Shown here piece after piece: positions 57,401-64,000 of a stretch of DNA of 64,000 nt. A model generated the notes under the pieces. The model did no database searches. It saw only the letters and a program-made list of their open reading frames with translations, and had not been told where the DNA came from. The translations under genes were made by a program, and so were the position numbers. This stretch comes from Salinicola socius. Its GTDB lineage: Bacteria; Pseudomonadota; Gammaproteobacteria; Pseudomonadales; Halomonadaceae. Every line of letters begins with the position of its first letter. Positions within the stretch are counted from its first letter, which is position 1. Location: assembly GCF_001937195.1 (NCBI RefSeq), contig NZ_MSDO01000007.1, positions 62,001-126,000 of the forward strand, given 5' to 3'.

Positions 57401-57628
57401 TTCACCGCGGCAGTGATACCGCTGGCGCTGGGCCACGGCGCCGGCGCCGAGGTGCGTCAGGCCCTGGGCATCGCCGTCTTTGCCGGGATGCTCGGCGTGA
57501 CCCTGTTCGGGCTGTTGCTGACCCCGGTCTTCTACGTGGCGCTGCGCAAGCTGGCCGGTCCGCTCAGCCAGGGGCACGGCTCGACGATGGAAGGCGAAGA
57601 CCAGCACCCCCACAACGACCCTGCCTGA
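54452..57628 (+). CDS. RND multidrug efflux permease (MexF/OqxB-like)
   Basis: Proton-driven HAE1 pump of 1058 residues, close to MexF (1062). The N-terminus MNFSRFFVDRPIFAAVLSIV is typical. TM4 carries GIVVDDAIVVVENVERN with the paired aspartates of the proton relay, and the TM10 lysine region is VGLVVLIGLACKNAILIVEF. CAGGAG precedes the ATG. No outer-membrane channel gene follows; thpR comes next, so the pump must use a channel encoded elsewhere. Expected substrates are amphiphilic drugs, by family only. Confidence 0.95.
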   Translation: MNFSRFFVDRPIFAAVLSIVIFAVGAISIPNLPIGEYPEVVPPSVLVRTTYPGANPKEIAETVATPLEEAITGVENMMYYKSVAGSDGVLQMTITFQPGTDPEQATVRVQNRVSQALARLPEAVRRQGVTTQKQSPTFLMVVHLVSPDDSYDTLYLRNYARLHVRDQLAKISGVGEAQLFGGGDYAMRAWLDPDRIASHGLTAGDVVAAMREQNVQVSAGQIGAEPTPHSDFLTLINAKGRLSTEQEFGNIVLKVGADGEVLRLRDVARLELGAGDYTLRASLDGKDAVAIGIFQSPGANALQIRDQVIRTMDELATQFPPGVEYRTVYDTTLFVTDSIRSVIQTLLEAILLVVLVVTLFLQTWRASLIPLLAVPVSVVGTFSVLLLLGYSINTLTLFGLVLAIGIVVDDAIVVVENVERNIGQGLAPRAAAHQAMREVSGPIVAIGLVLCAVFVPMAFLSGVTGQFYRQFAVTIAISTVISTVNSLTLSPALAAMLLRPHDAPKDRLTLVIDFLFGWLFRPFNRFFNAGSNRYQGVVSGSLRRRGAVFLVYLILLGTTGYLFKLVPPGFIPVQDKMYLIAGVKLPEGASLERTDDLLRQVVDIAMETDGVEHAISFPGLNALQFTNTANTGLAFLTLKPFDQRTRTAAEINAEIAGKISGLKDGIAFSFMPPPILGLGNGSGYQLFIEDRGGLGYGPLQEAVTAFQGAVVQTPGMSYPITSYQANVPQLDAEVDRLKAKTQGVAVSDLFDTLQTYLGSTYVNDFNTFGRTWQVIAQADAPYRDSVEDIARLRTRNAQGEMVPIGSMIDIHQSFGPDPVLRFNGYPAADLAGEADPRVLSSPQAMSALTDIGERVLPDGIDFEWTDLSYQQSTQGNAALVVFPLAVMLVFLVLAALYESWTLPLAVILIVPMCLLSALVGVKISGGDTNVFVQVGLVVLIGLACKNAILIVEFARELEFQGRSVVEAALEACRLRPIIMTSITFTAAVIPLALGHGAGAEVRQALGIAVFAGMLGVTLFGLLLTPVFYVALRKLAGPLSQGHGSTMEGEDQHPHNDPA

Positions 57629-57715
57629 TCGGGAGCCGCGGTCAAACCGGCAAACCGTTGGCAACGGGGGGAACGATGCGCCATCCTGCTGGCAACGCTA
57701 CAGGGGGCCGCTATC

Positions 57716-58240
57716 GTGACCGTTTCTCGCCGACTCTTCTTTGCCTTGTGGCCCGACGACGCCAGTCGCCGGGCGCTGGCCGACGAGGCCGCGCGGCTGG
57801 CACCGCTCTGTGGCGGCTACCCGCTGCCGGCGGAGAACATGCATGTCACGCTGGCGTTCCTGGGCAGTGTCGACGAGGTCCGGCTCGCCCCCCTCGTGGA
57901 CCTCGCGCAGGGCTGGCCGGCACTGCGCGGCGAGTGGAGACTGGACCGACTGGGCCATTTTCCCCAGCCCCGCATCGTCTGGGCCGGCAGCCAGACGCCG
58001 AACGACGCGCTCCTGACGCTCGATACCGAGCTCTGGCGGGCGCTGTCCCGCCACGGCTTCACCGCGCCGCAACGTGAATTCACCCCGCATGTCAGTCTGG
58101 TACGTCAGGCCGGCCGCGCGGCGACAAGGACCACACTGACCACTCCCGTCATCTGGCGATACGACCACCTCGCGCTGGTCGAGTCCCGACTCGACGGTGA
58201 GGCGTCGCGCTACCTGACGCTGGCTCACGGCCAATCCTGA
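57716..58240 (+). CDS. thpR: RNA 2',3'-cyclic phosphodiesterase ThpR
   Basis: 2H phosphoesterase of 174 residues. The two catalytic HxT/S motifs are HVTLAFLG near residue 42 and HVSLVRQ near 122. The N-terminus RLFFALWPDDASR is typical. It opens 2',3'-cyclic phosphates on RNA ends (LigT/ThpR activity). It starts at GTG and converges on phnP with seven bases between the stops. Confidence 0.92.
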   Translation: MTVSRRLFFALWPDDASRRALADEAARLAPLCGGYPLPAENMHVTLAFLGSVDEVRLAPLVDLAQGWPALRGEWRLDRLGHFPQPRIVWAGSQTPNDALLTLDTELWRALSRHGFTAPQREFTPHVSLVRQAGRAATRTTLTTPVIWRYDHLALVESRLDGEASRYLTLAHGQS

Positions 58241-58247
58241 CCAAGGT

Positions 58248-59051
58248 TCAGAACAGAATCTGCAGATTGTCAGAAGCCAACTCCACGCCCTCCGGCAGGA
58301 TTCGGGAAGTCGCCATGAAGTCGGCATCCAGCTCGTGACTGATATGGGTCAGCCAGGCGCGAGACGGCTGGATTCGCTCGATGATCTCCAGCGCCATGGC
58401 GACGTTGTTGTGGTTGCGGGGCGTGGTATGCGACTCCGGGTGCGGGGAGTCATCAGACTCCGGATTCGGGGAGTGATAAGAGTCGGGATGAGTCGCATCG
58501 ACCACCACGCCATGGGGCCGCCATTCGCTCAGAAAGCGTTCGGTGGCACCGGGCAGGCCCACGGTGTCGCACAGCCAGGCCAGCCGGTTGACGCCGTCTT
58601 CGATCGCGTAGCCCAGCGTCGGCTTGCTGTGGTTGAGCGGCAGCGGCGTGACCTCGAGCCGCCCCAGCTGCAGTGTCCGGAACGGCTTCAGACCGGGCTG
58701 GAAGTCGAGAATGCCGGGGTTCCTGTGCAGGTCGGCGCAGCCTTGAGGATCCTTGGGACCGTAAACCGGAATCGATTCGCCCCGGCCCCAGCGCAGGTGC
58801 AAAAGCCCCTGCACGTGATCGGCGTGATAGTGAGTCAGCAGGATGGCGGCAGGGCGCTGACGCTCGCAGCGGGCGGCCAGATCCATGCGCCCGGCGTCGA
58901 TCAGGATCAGTTCCCCATCGAGTTCGATCTCGCCGCAACAGGGCTCTCGGCGGTGGCAGCTCAGCAGCCGTGCCCGCTGGCAGGCCAGGCAGTCGCAGCC
59001 GAAACAGGGAACCTGCGCGCTGTCACCGGTGCCGGCGAAGCGCAGCTTCAC
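58248..59051 (-). CDS. phnP: Phosphoribosyl cyclic phosphodiesterase PhnP
   Basis: Metallo-beta-lactamase-fold enzyme of the C-P lyase pathway, opening 5-phosphoribosyl 1,2-cyclic phosphate. 267 residues against 252 in E. coli. THYHADHVQG supplies the main metal ligands, GTGDSAQVPCFGCDC has the N-terminal cysteines of a structural zinc site, and PLNHSKPTLGY and LTHISH complete the site. The extra length is a Ser/Pro/Glu/His loop after VVDATHP, coded by a 24-nt tandem repeat. It starts at GTG overlapping the phnN stop. Upstream in-frame sequence is a shadow of phnN. Confidence 0.93.
   Translation of the reverse strand: MKLRFAGTGDSAQVPCFGCDCLACQRARLLSCHRREPCCGEIELDGELILIDAGRMDLAARCERQRPAAILLTHYHADHVQGLLHLRWGRGESIPVYGPKDPQGCADLHRNPGILDFQPGLKPFRTLQLGRLEVTPLPLNHSKPTLGYAIEDGVNRLAWLCDTVGLPGATERFLSEWRPHGVVVDATHPDSYHSPNPESDDSPHPESHTTPRNHNNVAMALEIIERIQPSRAWLTHISHELDADFMATSRILPEGVELASDNLQILF
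58432..58479 (-). repeat. 24-nt tandem repeat inside phnP
   Basis: Two in-frame units (18-19 of 24 bases alike) of GACTCCGGGTGCGGGGAGTC type, with a third degenerate half-unit. They code the SPNPESDD and SPHPESHT segments. E. coli PhnP has only a short linker at this place. Confidence 0.85.
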
Positions 59052-59599
59052 GCCGGATCGTCCGCTACGGGGGCGGCGTCGAGCCAGGCTTCGAGTGTCT
59101 TGACGCCCTCCGCCAGCGCGCCGCCGTTGTCGATTCGAGCGACCCCGGAAAGCGCGTGTTCCTCGCAGCTTCGTGCCAGTCGCGCCTCGACCTCGGCCAG
59201 CGTCTCGCGTCCGCGAGCGATCAGGCGTCGGCGCAGCACCTCGGCGTCCGCCACCACCAGCAGCGGCACCAATGCCGCGCCGAATCGCTCGCGCGCCCTT
59301 TCCAGCGCGCGGCGACTGCCGTTGAGCACCACCGTGTGCCCCGCCGCCAGCCACGCTTCGATCTCGGCGCCGACGCCGTAGTCGAGCTCATGTGCGCGCC
59401 ACGAGAGACAGAACAGCCCCCGCTCGCGCCGCCAGTGGAATGCCTCGCGTGAGAGTTCGACACAGTTCTCCGCCCCGCCGCTGGCCCGGGTGATATAGCG
59501 ATGCGCCACCAGCGCGTCCGGACGACGCCGTGCCAGCTCGCGCAGCAGGCTGTCCTTGCCGACGCCGCTGGCGCCCATGAGGTAGATCAGACGCGACAT
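59048..59599 (-). CDS. phnN: Ribose 1,5-bisphosphate phosphokinase PhnN
   Basis: 183-residue kinase turning ribose 1,5-bisphosphate into PRPP, the last step of phosphonate carbon recovery. The P-loop is MGASGVGKDSLL near residue 8, YITRAS and LSWRAHELDYGV are characteristic. GAGAGG precedes the ATG, and the 3' end overlaps phnP. Confidence 0.93.
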   Translation of the reverse strand: MSRLIYLMGASGVGKDSLLRELARRRPDALVAHRYITRASGGAENCVELSREAFHWRRERGLFCLSWRAHELDYGVGAEIEAWLAAGHTVVLNGSRRALERARERFGAALVPLLVVADAEVLRRRLIARGRETLAEVEARLARSCEEHALSGVARIDNGGALAEGVKTLEAWLDAAPVADDPA

Positions 59600-59624
59600 C
59601 TCGGACCTCTCGGAAAATACGCCA

Positions 59625-60773
59625 TCAATGAACCTGCCTGCCCGCGGTCCACACCCGTCTCAGGATGGGATGATCGTCGATCAACCGCACCCGCAATAGA
59701 TCGGCGCGCAGCCCCGCTGCCAGACGACCGCGATCGTCGAGCCCTACCGCTTCGGCCGGTATCCGTGTCGCGGTGGCGACCGCCCGGGGCAACGCGTAGC
59801 CGTTCTCCATCGCCGCCACCCGGAACACGGCATCGAGCAGCGCCGCCGGATAGTAATCCGACGACAGGATATCCAGCACGCCCAGCTCGACCAGATCGGC
59901 AGCGGCGATATTGCCGGAGTGGGAACCGCCGCGAACCACGTTGGGCGCGCCCATCATCACCGCCATGCCGGCCCGGTGGGAGGCCTCGGCCGCTTCGCGG
60001 GTGGTGGGAAATTCGGCGACGCGAGTGCCGTACTCGTGGCTTTCGGCGACATGCTCGACGGTGGCGTCGTCGTGGCTGGCGATCGCCAGGCCGCGTTCGC
60101 GACAGCTGGCCGCAATGGCACGACGATGCTCGGCGCTGTAGCGCTGGCTGTTGTCGATCTGTGTCGCCATGAAAGCGTTCATCGCTGCGTCATCGAGCTG
60201 GTACTTGCCCTGATAGTAGACGCGATACGCCTCGAGGCTGGCGAACTGGCGCTGACCGGGGGCGTGGTCCATCAGCGATACCAGGCCCAGCAATGGCGAT
60301 GACGACAGCGCTTCGAACCGCGCCAGCGTGTTCGGGTGACTGACCTCGCAGCGCAGGTGGAGGCGATGATCGACCCGCGCCAGGCCATCGTGGACGATCT
60401 GCGATAGCGCCTGACACATCTCGTCCAGCGCCCGGTGGCGCATGCTCTGCTCGTCCACGTCACCGATCGAGACCGCATCGAACACGGTGGTGATGCCGCT
60501 GGCCGCCATCTGGGCATCGTGAGCCAGTGCCGCCTGACGCCCCGGCCATTCGACCTTGGGCCGCGGCTGGAAATATTTCTCCATGTTGTCGGTGTGCAGC
60601 TCGACCAGCCCCGGCAGCAGCGTGTCGCCTTCGCAGTCGACGGCGCCGGCGGCCTGGCTCGCGCCGTGGTCGATGGCCGCGATCCGGCCGTCGCGGATCA
60701 CCAGCGTGCCGTCGATCACCTCGTCGTCGAGCACCAGCCTGGCGTGGGTCAGTATCTGTTCCTGCGCGCTCAT
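59625..60773 (-). CDS. phnM: Alpha-D-ribose 1-methylphosphonate 5-triphosphate diphosphatase PhnM
   Basis: Amidohydrolase-fold enzyme of 382 residues that removes diphosphate from the ribosyl phosphonate triphosphate. LPGLVELHTDNMEKYF carries metal ligands, SHDDATVEH the later ones, and SSDYYPAALLDAVF is a PhnM signature. The start overlaps the phnL stop (ATGA). A longer in-frame extension upstream lies over phnL and is not coding. Confidence 0.95.
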   Translation of the reverse strand: MSAQEQILTHARLVLDDEVIDGTLVIRDGRIAAIDHGASQAAGAVDCEGDTLLPGLVELHTDNMEKYFQPRPKVEWPGRQAALAHDAQMAASGITTVFDAVSIGDVDEQSMRHRALDEMCQALSQIVHDGLARVDHRLHLRCEVSHPNTLARFEALSSSPLLGLVSLMDHAPGQRQFASLEAYRVYYQGKYQLDDAAMNAFMATQIDNSQRYSAEHRRAIAASCRERGLAIASHDDATVEHVAESHEYGTRVAEFPTTREAAEASHRAGMAVMMGAPNVVRGGSHSGNIAAADLVELGVLDILSSDYYPAALLDAVFRVAAMENGYALPRAVATATRIPAEAVGLDDRGRLAAGLRADLLRVRLIDDHPILRRVWTAGRQVH

Positions 60774-61522
60774 GACAACGTCTCCTGGACGTCCCGGGTG
60801 AAAGAAGCGCGAGCGCCGAGGCTGTCGTCCAGCGGCAGCAGACGATCGGCGACCCGGTCGCGCACGTCCTCGTCGTGAAAGATGCCGAGCATCGCCGCAC
60901 CGCGGGCCTTGGCCTCGCCGATCAGGGCGATCACCACGTCGCGATTGGTGGCATCCAGCGACGCGGTGGGTTCGTCGAGCAGCAGCAACGGATGCTCGCC
61001 GATGAACCCGCGAGCGATGTTGACGCGCTGCTGTTCGCCGCCGGAGAAGGTACCGGGCGGCAGCTGCCACAACCTTTCGGGCAGGTTGAGCCGGGCCAGC
61101 AGCGTCTCGGCCCGCTGGCGGGCATCCTGCTCGTCGGCGCCACGCGCCAGCAGCGGCTCCATCACCACGTCGACGGCGGCGACCCGCGGGACCACCCGCA
61201 GAAACTGGCTGACGTAGCCGATCACGTCGCGGCGCAGACCGTGCCAGGCGTAGGCCGGCAGCGTCTCGAGGTCGAGCGTGCCATCGTCGAAATGCAGACG
61301 GATACGGCCCTGATCGATGCAGTAGTCGCCATGGAGCATCTTCAACAGCGTGCTCTTGCCGATACCGCTGCGTCCGGCCAGCACCAGGCACTCGCCGGCA
61401 TGCAGCGTCAGCGACAGATCGCGCATCACGTCGATTTCGAGCCCGCCCTGGCCGTGTAGCAGAAACTGCTTGTGCAACCCGCTCACCGTGAGGCGAGGTC
61501 GAGCGTTCGTCATGGAATGCAT
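60770..61522 (-). CDS. phnL: C-P lyase system ABC-type ATPase PhnL
   Basis: 250-residue ABC protein that acts with the C-P lyase core rather than in transport. Walker A is GRSGIGKSTLL, the signature FSGGEQQRVNIARG and Walker B LLLLDEPTASLD. GIFHDEDVRDRVADR is typical of PhnL. A GGAGGAA site precedes the first ATG; a second ATG lies three codons in. It ends overlapping phnM. Confidence 0.94.
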   Translation of the reverse strand: MHSMTNARPRLTVSGLHKQFLLHGQGGLEIDVMRDLSLTLHAGECLVLAGRSGIGKSTLLKMLHGDYCIDQGRIRLHFDDGTLDLETLPAYAWHGLRRDVIGYVSQFLRVVPRVAAVDVVMEPLLARGADEQDARQRAETLLARLNLPERLWQLPPGTFSGGEQQRVNIARGFIGEHPLLLLDEPTASLDATNRDVVIALIGEAKARGAAMLGIFHDEDVRDRVADRLLPLDDSLGARASFTRDVQETLS

Positions 61523-61535
61523 TGAAATTCCTCCC

Positions 61536-62351
61536 TCAGGGCGTCAGGACAGAAGAAACCAGCAGCTGCGTATATTCGTGCTGCGGGTCATCGAGAATCT
61601 GATCGGTGAGGCCGGTCTCCACCACCTGACCGCGGCGCATCACCATCAGCCGGTGGGCGAGCAGGCGCGCCACGGCGAGATCGTGGGTCACCAGCACCAC
61701 CGAGAGACCGAGGCTTCTCACCAGCGTGCGCAGCATGTCGAGCAGGCGCGCCTGGACCGAGACGTCGAGTCCGCCGGTGGGCTCGTCCATGAACACCAGC
61801 CGCGGCCGGGTGACCAGGGTGCGGGCGATCTGCAGGCGCTGCTGCATGCCGCCGGAGAACGTGCGCGGCGCATCGTCGATACGCCCAGCATCGAGTTCGA
61901 CCTGGCGCATCCACGCCTGGCCCGTCTCTCTGAGCTGGCCGTAGTGGCGCTGGCCCTGGGCCATCAGCCGCTCGCCGATGTTGGCCCCGGCGGAAACGCC
62001 CATGCGCAGGCCGTCGCGGGGATTCTGGTGCACCAGCCCCCACTCGAGGCGCAGCAGCGCCCGGCGCTGCGCCTCGCCGATGGCGTAGAGATCGAGCTCG
62101 GCCTCATCCCGGTCTAGCACGTCTTCTCCGGCATGCCGTCGATAGACCACGCGCCCGGCATCCGGCGCTTCGAGCCCGGCAAGCACGCGCAACAGCGTCG
62201 ACTTGCCGGAGCCGGACTCGCCGACGATGCCCAGCACCTCTCCGGCATGCAGTTGAAAGTCGATCGCCTCGCAGCCCTTGGCCGGGCCGTAGAGTCGGGT
62301 GATGTCCTGAACGTCGAGCAGAACCGGACGTTCCAGTGCCGGCTTCTTCAT
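61536..62351 (-). CDS. phnK: C-P lyase system ABC-type ATPase PhnK
   Basis: 271-residue ABC protein that docks on the PhnGHIJ core in E. coli. Walker A is GESGSGKSTLL, the Q-loop region GLVHQNPRDGLRMGVSAGANIGERL is distinctive of PhnK, and the signature is FSGGMQQRLQIART. The start overlaps the phnJ stop (ATGA), so translation is coupled. Frame sequence upstream of it lies within phnJ and is not used. Confidence 0.95.
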   Translation of the reverse strand: MKKPALERPVLLDVQDITRLYGPAKGCEAIDFQLHAGEVLGIVGESGSGKSTLLRVLAGLEAPDAGRVVYRRHAGEDVLDRDEAELDLYAIGEAQRRALLRLEWGLVHQNPRDGLRMGVSAGANIGERLMAQGQRHYGQLRETGQAWMRQVELDAGRIDDAPRTFSGGMQQRLQIARTLVTRPRLVFMDEPTGGLDVSVQARLLDMLRTLVRSLGLSVVLVTHDLAVARLLAHRLMVMRRGQVVETGLTDQILDDPQHEYTQLLVSSVLTP

Positions 62352-63181
62352 GCCACTTCTCCCCGCCGGGTCTGGCAGTAGTCGGTATCGGAGCAGACGA
62401 ACATCCGCCCGCCCTTGTCGTCGGTGATCACTTCGTCGAGATAGCTGTGATCGCTGCCGCACAGCGCGCAGCTATGCTCCCAGCGCTGGATCTCGAACGG
62501 ATGGTCCTCGAAGTCGAGACTCTCGACCCGGGTGTAGGGCGGGATCGCGTAGAGCCGCTTCTCGCGACCGGCGCCGAACAGCATCAGCGCCGGATTGCCG
62601 TCGAGCTTGGGGTTGTCGAACTTGGGGATCGGCGACGGGTCCATCACGTAGCGCCCGTCCACCTTGACCGGATAGGCGTAGGTGGTGGCGATGTGGCCGT
62701 AGCGGGCGATGTCCTCGTAGAGCTTGACGTGCATCACGCCGTACTCCTCCAGCGCGTGCATCAGCCGGGTCTCCTGCTCGCTGGGCTCGATGAAGCGCAG
62801 CGGCTCGGGGATCGGCACCTGGAACACCAGAATCTGACCGCTTCGCAGCGGCGTCTCGGGAATCCGGTGGCGGGTCTGGATCACGTCCGCCGCGGTGGTC
62901 GCGGTGGTGGTCTCGACCCCGGCCACGCGCTGGAAAAAGTGGCGGATGCTGACCGCGTTGGTGGTGTCGTCGGCGCCTTGATCGATCACCTTGAGAATGT
63001 CGTCGGCCCCGAGAATACTGGCGGTGAGCTGCACGCCGCCGGTGCCCCAGCCGTAGGGCATCGGCATCTCGCGGCCGCCGAACGGCACCTGGTAGCCGGG
63101 AATCGCCACCGCCTTGAGCAGCGCACGGCGGATCATTCTTTTCGTCTGTTCGTCGAGGTAGGCGAAGTTGTATCCGTTCAT
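62348..63181 (-). CDS. phnJ: C-P lyase catalytic subunit PhnJ (radical SAM)
   Basis: The enzyme that breaks the carbon-phosphorus bond, 277 residues. Cys238, Cys241, Cys263 and Cys269 have the same spacing (3, 22, 6) as the four conserved cysteines of E. coli PhnJ that hold the iron-sulfur cluster and the reactive thiol. GWGTGGVQLTASILG near residue 45 is conserved. It follows phnI across a repeat-containing gap of about 60 bases, wider than other junctions in the operon. Confidence 0.97.
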   Translation of the reverse strand: MNGYNFAYLDEQTKRMIRRALLKAVAIPGYQVPFGGREMPMPYGWGTGGVQLTASILGADDILKVIDQGADDTTNAVSIRHFFQRVAGVETTTATTAADVIQTRHRIPETPLRSGQILVFQVPIPEPLRFIEPSEQETRLMHALEEYGVMHVKLYEDIARYGHIATTYAYPVKVDGRYVMDPSPIPKFDNPKLDGNPALMLFGAGREKRLYAIPPYTRVESLDFEDHPFEIQRWEHSCALCGSDHSYLDEVITDDKGGRMFVCSDTDYCQTRRGEVA

Positions 63182-63192
63182 ATTGAGCTCCC

Positions 63193-63311
63193 GAAACTAG
63201 CTGCGTCGCCGGATACGGCGTTAAACACGCCCTCAAAATGCTCATTCATAACCCATGAACTCCGCTTTCTTGGTCGTGTTTGCCTTGTCCCAACTTCCTC
63301 GCTGACGTTTC
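63193..63311 (+). repeat. Structured dispersed repeat, copy C
   Basis: Copy lying between phnJ and the body of phnI, its core strand antisense to the phn genes. Stems: outer GAAAC/GTTTC (63193-63197 with 63307-63311) plus AGC/GCT, middle AAACACG/CGTGTTT (63223-63229 with 63275-63281), inner TTCAT/ATGAA (63245-63249 with 63255-63259) around AACCC. It shares ATACGGCGTTAAA, TCAAAATGCTCATT, AACTCCGC and TTTGCCTTG with the other copies, while both middle and inner stems have changed on both sides. Confidence 0.85.
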
Positions 63312-64000
63312 TTCCTCCGTGGAAGGTCGATCCAGCGATTCGCCCAGCTCAGGTGAAGAATTTCGAGCATGTTCGCGGCGCAGGCGCCGGAGCAGATCGA
63401 GCTCGGACTGGAAGTCGACGTAGTGCGGCAGCTTCAGATGCGAGACGAAGCCGGCGGCGTCGACGCTGTCGGCGTGGGCCAGCACGAACTCCGCCTGCTG
63501 CGCCGGGCCGATGATCGGCTCGCCCAGCTCCTCGGCGCGCAGCGCACGATCGACCAGCGCCATGGCCATGGTCTTGCGCTCGTTGTGGCCGAAGGCGAGG
63601 CCGTAACCCCGGGTGAACTGCGGTGCGGCCTCGCGCGAGCCGCCGAACTGGTTGATCATCTGGCACTCGCTCAGCGCGATCTCGCCGACGCAGATCGTCT
63701 CGTCCCACTCGGCGACGTGGATCTCCACTTCCACCTGGCCCAGGCGGATCTCGCCGGCAAACGGGTGATTGCGCCCGTAGCCGCGTTGGGTCGAGTACCC
63801 CAGCGCCAGCAGGTAGCCCTCGTCGCCTCGGGCCAGCATCTGCAGTCGGGCGGCGCGGTCCATCGGGTAATCCGGCGGATCGCGGGTGATGTCCGCAGGC
63901 TCACTGCCGTCGTCGATCTCCTGCTCCACCAGCCCTTCGTCGTTGAGCAGCGCCAGAATCTGTGGGCACGCCTCGGCGTCGGTGACGTCGTCCCGGGTCT
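63246..64000 (-). CDS. phnI: C-P lyase core subunit PhnI (partial, N-terminus off the right edge)
   Basis: C-terminal two-thirds of PhnI, about 250 residues visible, from TRDDVTDAEACPQILALLNDEG onward. RGDEGYLLALGYSTQRGYGRNHPFAGEIR and HLKLPHYVDFQSELDLLRRLR are recognisable PhnI regions. PhnI is a nucleosidase that, with PhnG/H/L, builds the ribosyl phosphonate triphosphate. The family normally ends near the RRLRR segment; here roughly 35-40 extra residues (ARNSSPELGESLDRPS to the stop) are added, the last part coded by repeat copy C. Whether the tail is tolerated or functional is unknown. Confidence 0.93.
   Translation of the reverse strand, partial: TRDDVTDAEACPQILALLNDEGLVEQEIDDGSEPADITRDPPDYPMDRAARLQMLARGDEGYLLALGYSTQRGYGRNHPFAGEIRLGQVEVEIHVAEWDETICVGEIALSECQMINQFGGSREAAPQFTRGYGLAFGHNERKTMAMALVDRALRAEELGEPIIGPAQQAEFVLAHADSVDAAGFVSHLKLPHYVDFQSELDLLRRLRREHARNSSPELGESLDRPSTEEETSARKLGQGKHDQESGVHGL

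Noticed and set aside
63193-63311. Interpreting the dispersed repeat as integron attC sites
   Set aside because: One copy has GTTAAAC, similar to the attC right end, but the other copies do not, there is no matching RYYYAAC end and no cassette organisation.

Overview
The window reads as ordinary, gene-dense chromosome of a high-GC gammaproteobacterium. The gmk-rpoZ-spoT-ridA block, the Csu-type pilus, the PaoABC-type molybdoenzyme and the overall protein style fit a halomonad (Halomonas/Salinicola-like); this placement is inferred from gene content, not from a marker-gene search. No tRNA, rRNA, CRISPR array, complete insertion sequence or prophage was seen.

Layout. 0-7 kb: a cut-off SDR gene, an MFS exporter with a divergent LysR regulator, and a paoABC-like aldehyde oxidoreductase operon. 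7.7-15.2 kb: a polyol/sugar ABC importer with two dehydrogenases and a divergent AraC regulator. 15.4-22.1 kb: a CynX-type transporter and a five-gene Csu archaic chaperone-usher pilus operon. 22.7-27 kb: an inositol-monophosphatase-family gene, a PRISE-type SDR with a LysR regulator, and ohrR-ohr with a shared operator motif. 27.3-33.6 kb: a possible catabolic module (DcuC-type carrier, fumarase-superfamily lyase, exported hydrolase, OprD-type porin) followed by a convergent LysR gene. 33.7-41.2 kb: small housekeeping and accessory genes, including a 3' remnant of nfsA and a MocR/AlaX/LysE group. 41.2-44.7 kb: an iron-siderophore binding protein and a TonB receptor behind a likely Fur box. 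44.7-51.8 kb: core genes (nitrilase-family, pyrC, MFS, gmk, rpoZ, spoT, ridA). 51.8-57.6 kb: a MexEF-type efflux pump with a divergent AraC regulator. 57.7-64 kb: thpR and a C-P lyase operon (phnI-J-K-L-M-N-P, read right to left) that leaves the window inside phnI.

The most unusual signal is a dispersed, structured repeat present three times (about 7.22-7.43, 23.56-23.69 and 63.19-63.31 kb). The copies share a conserved core and three nested stems whose sequences differ between copies while the pairing is kept, which points to selection on a folded RNA or single-stranded DNA. One copy supplies the last codons of phnI. Separately, three proteins (iron-siderophore binding protein, OprD-type porin, PhnP) carry in-frame 12-, 18- or 24-nt tandem repeats in signal peptides, tails or loops.
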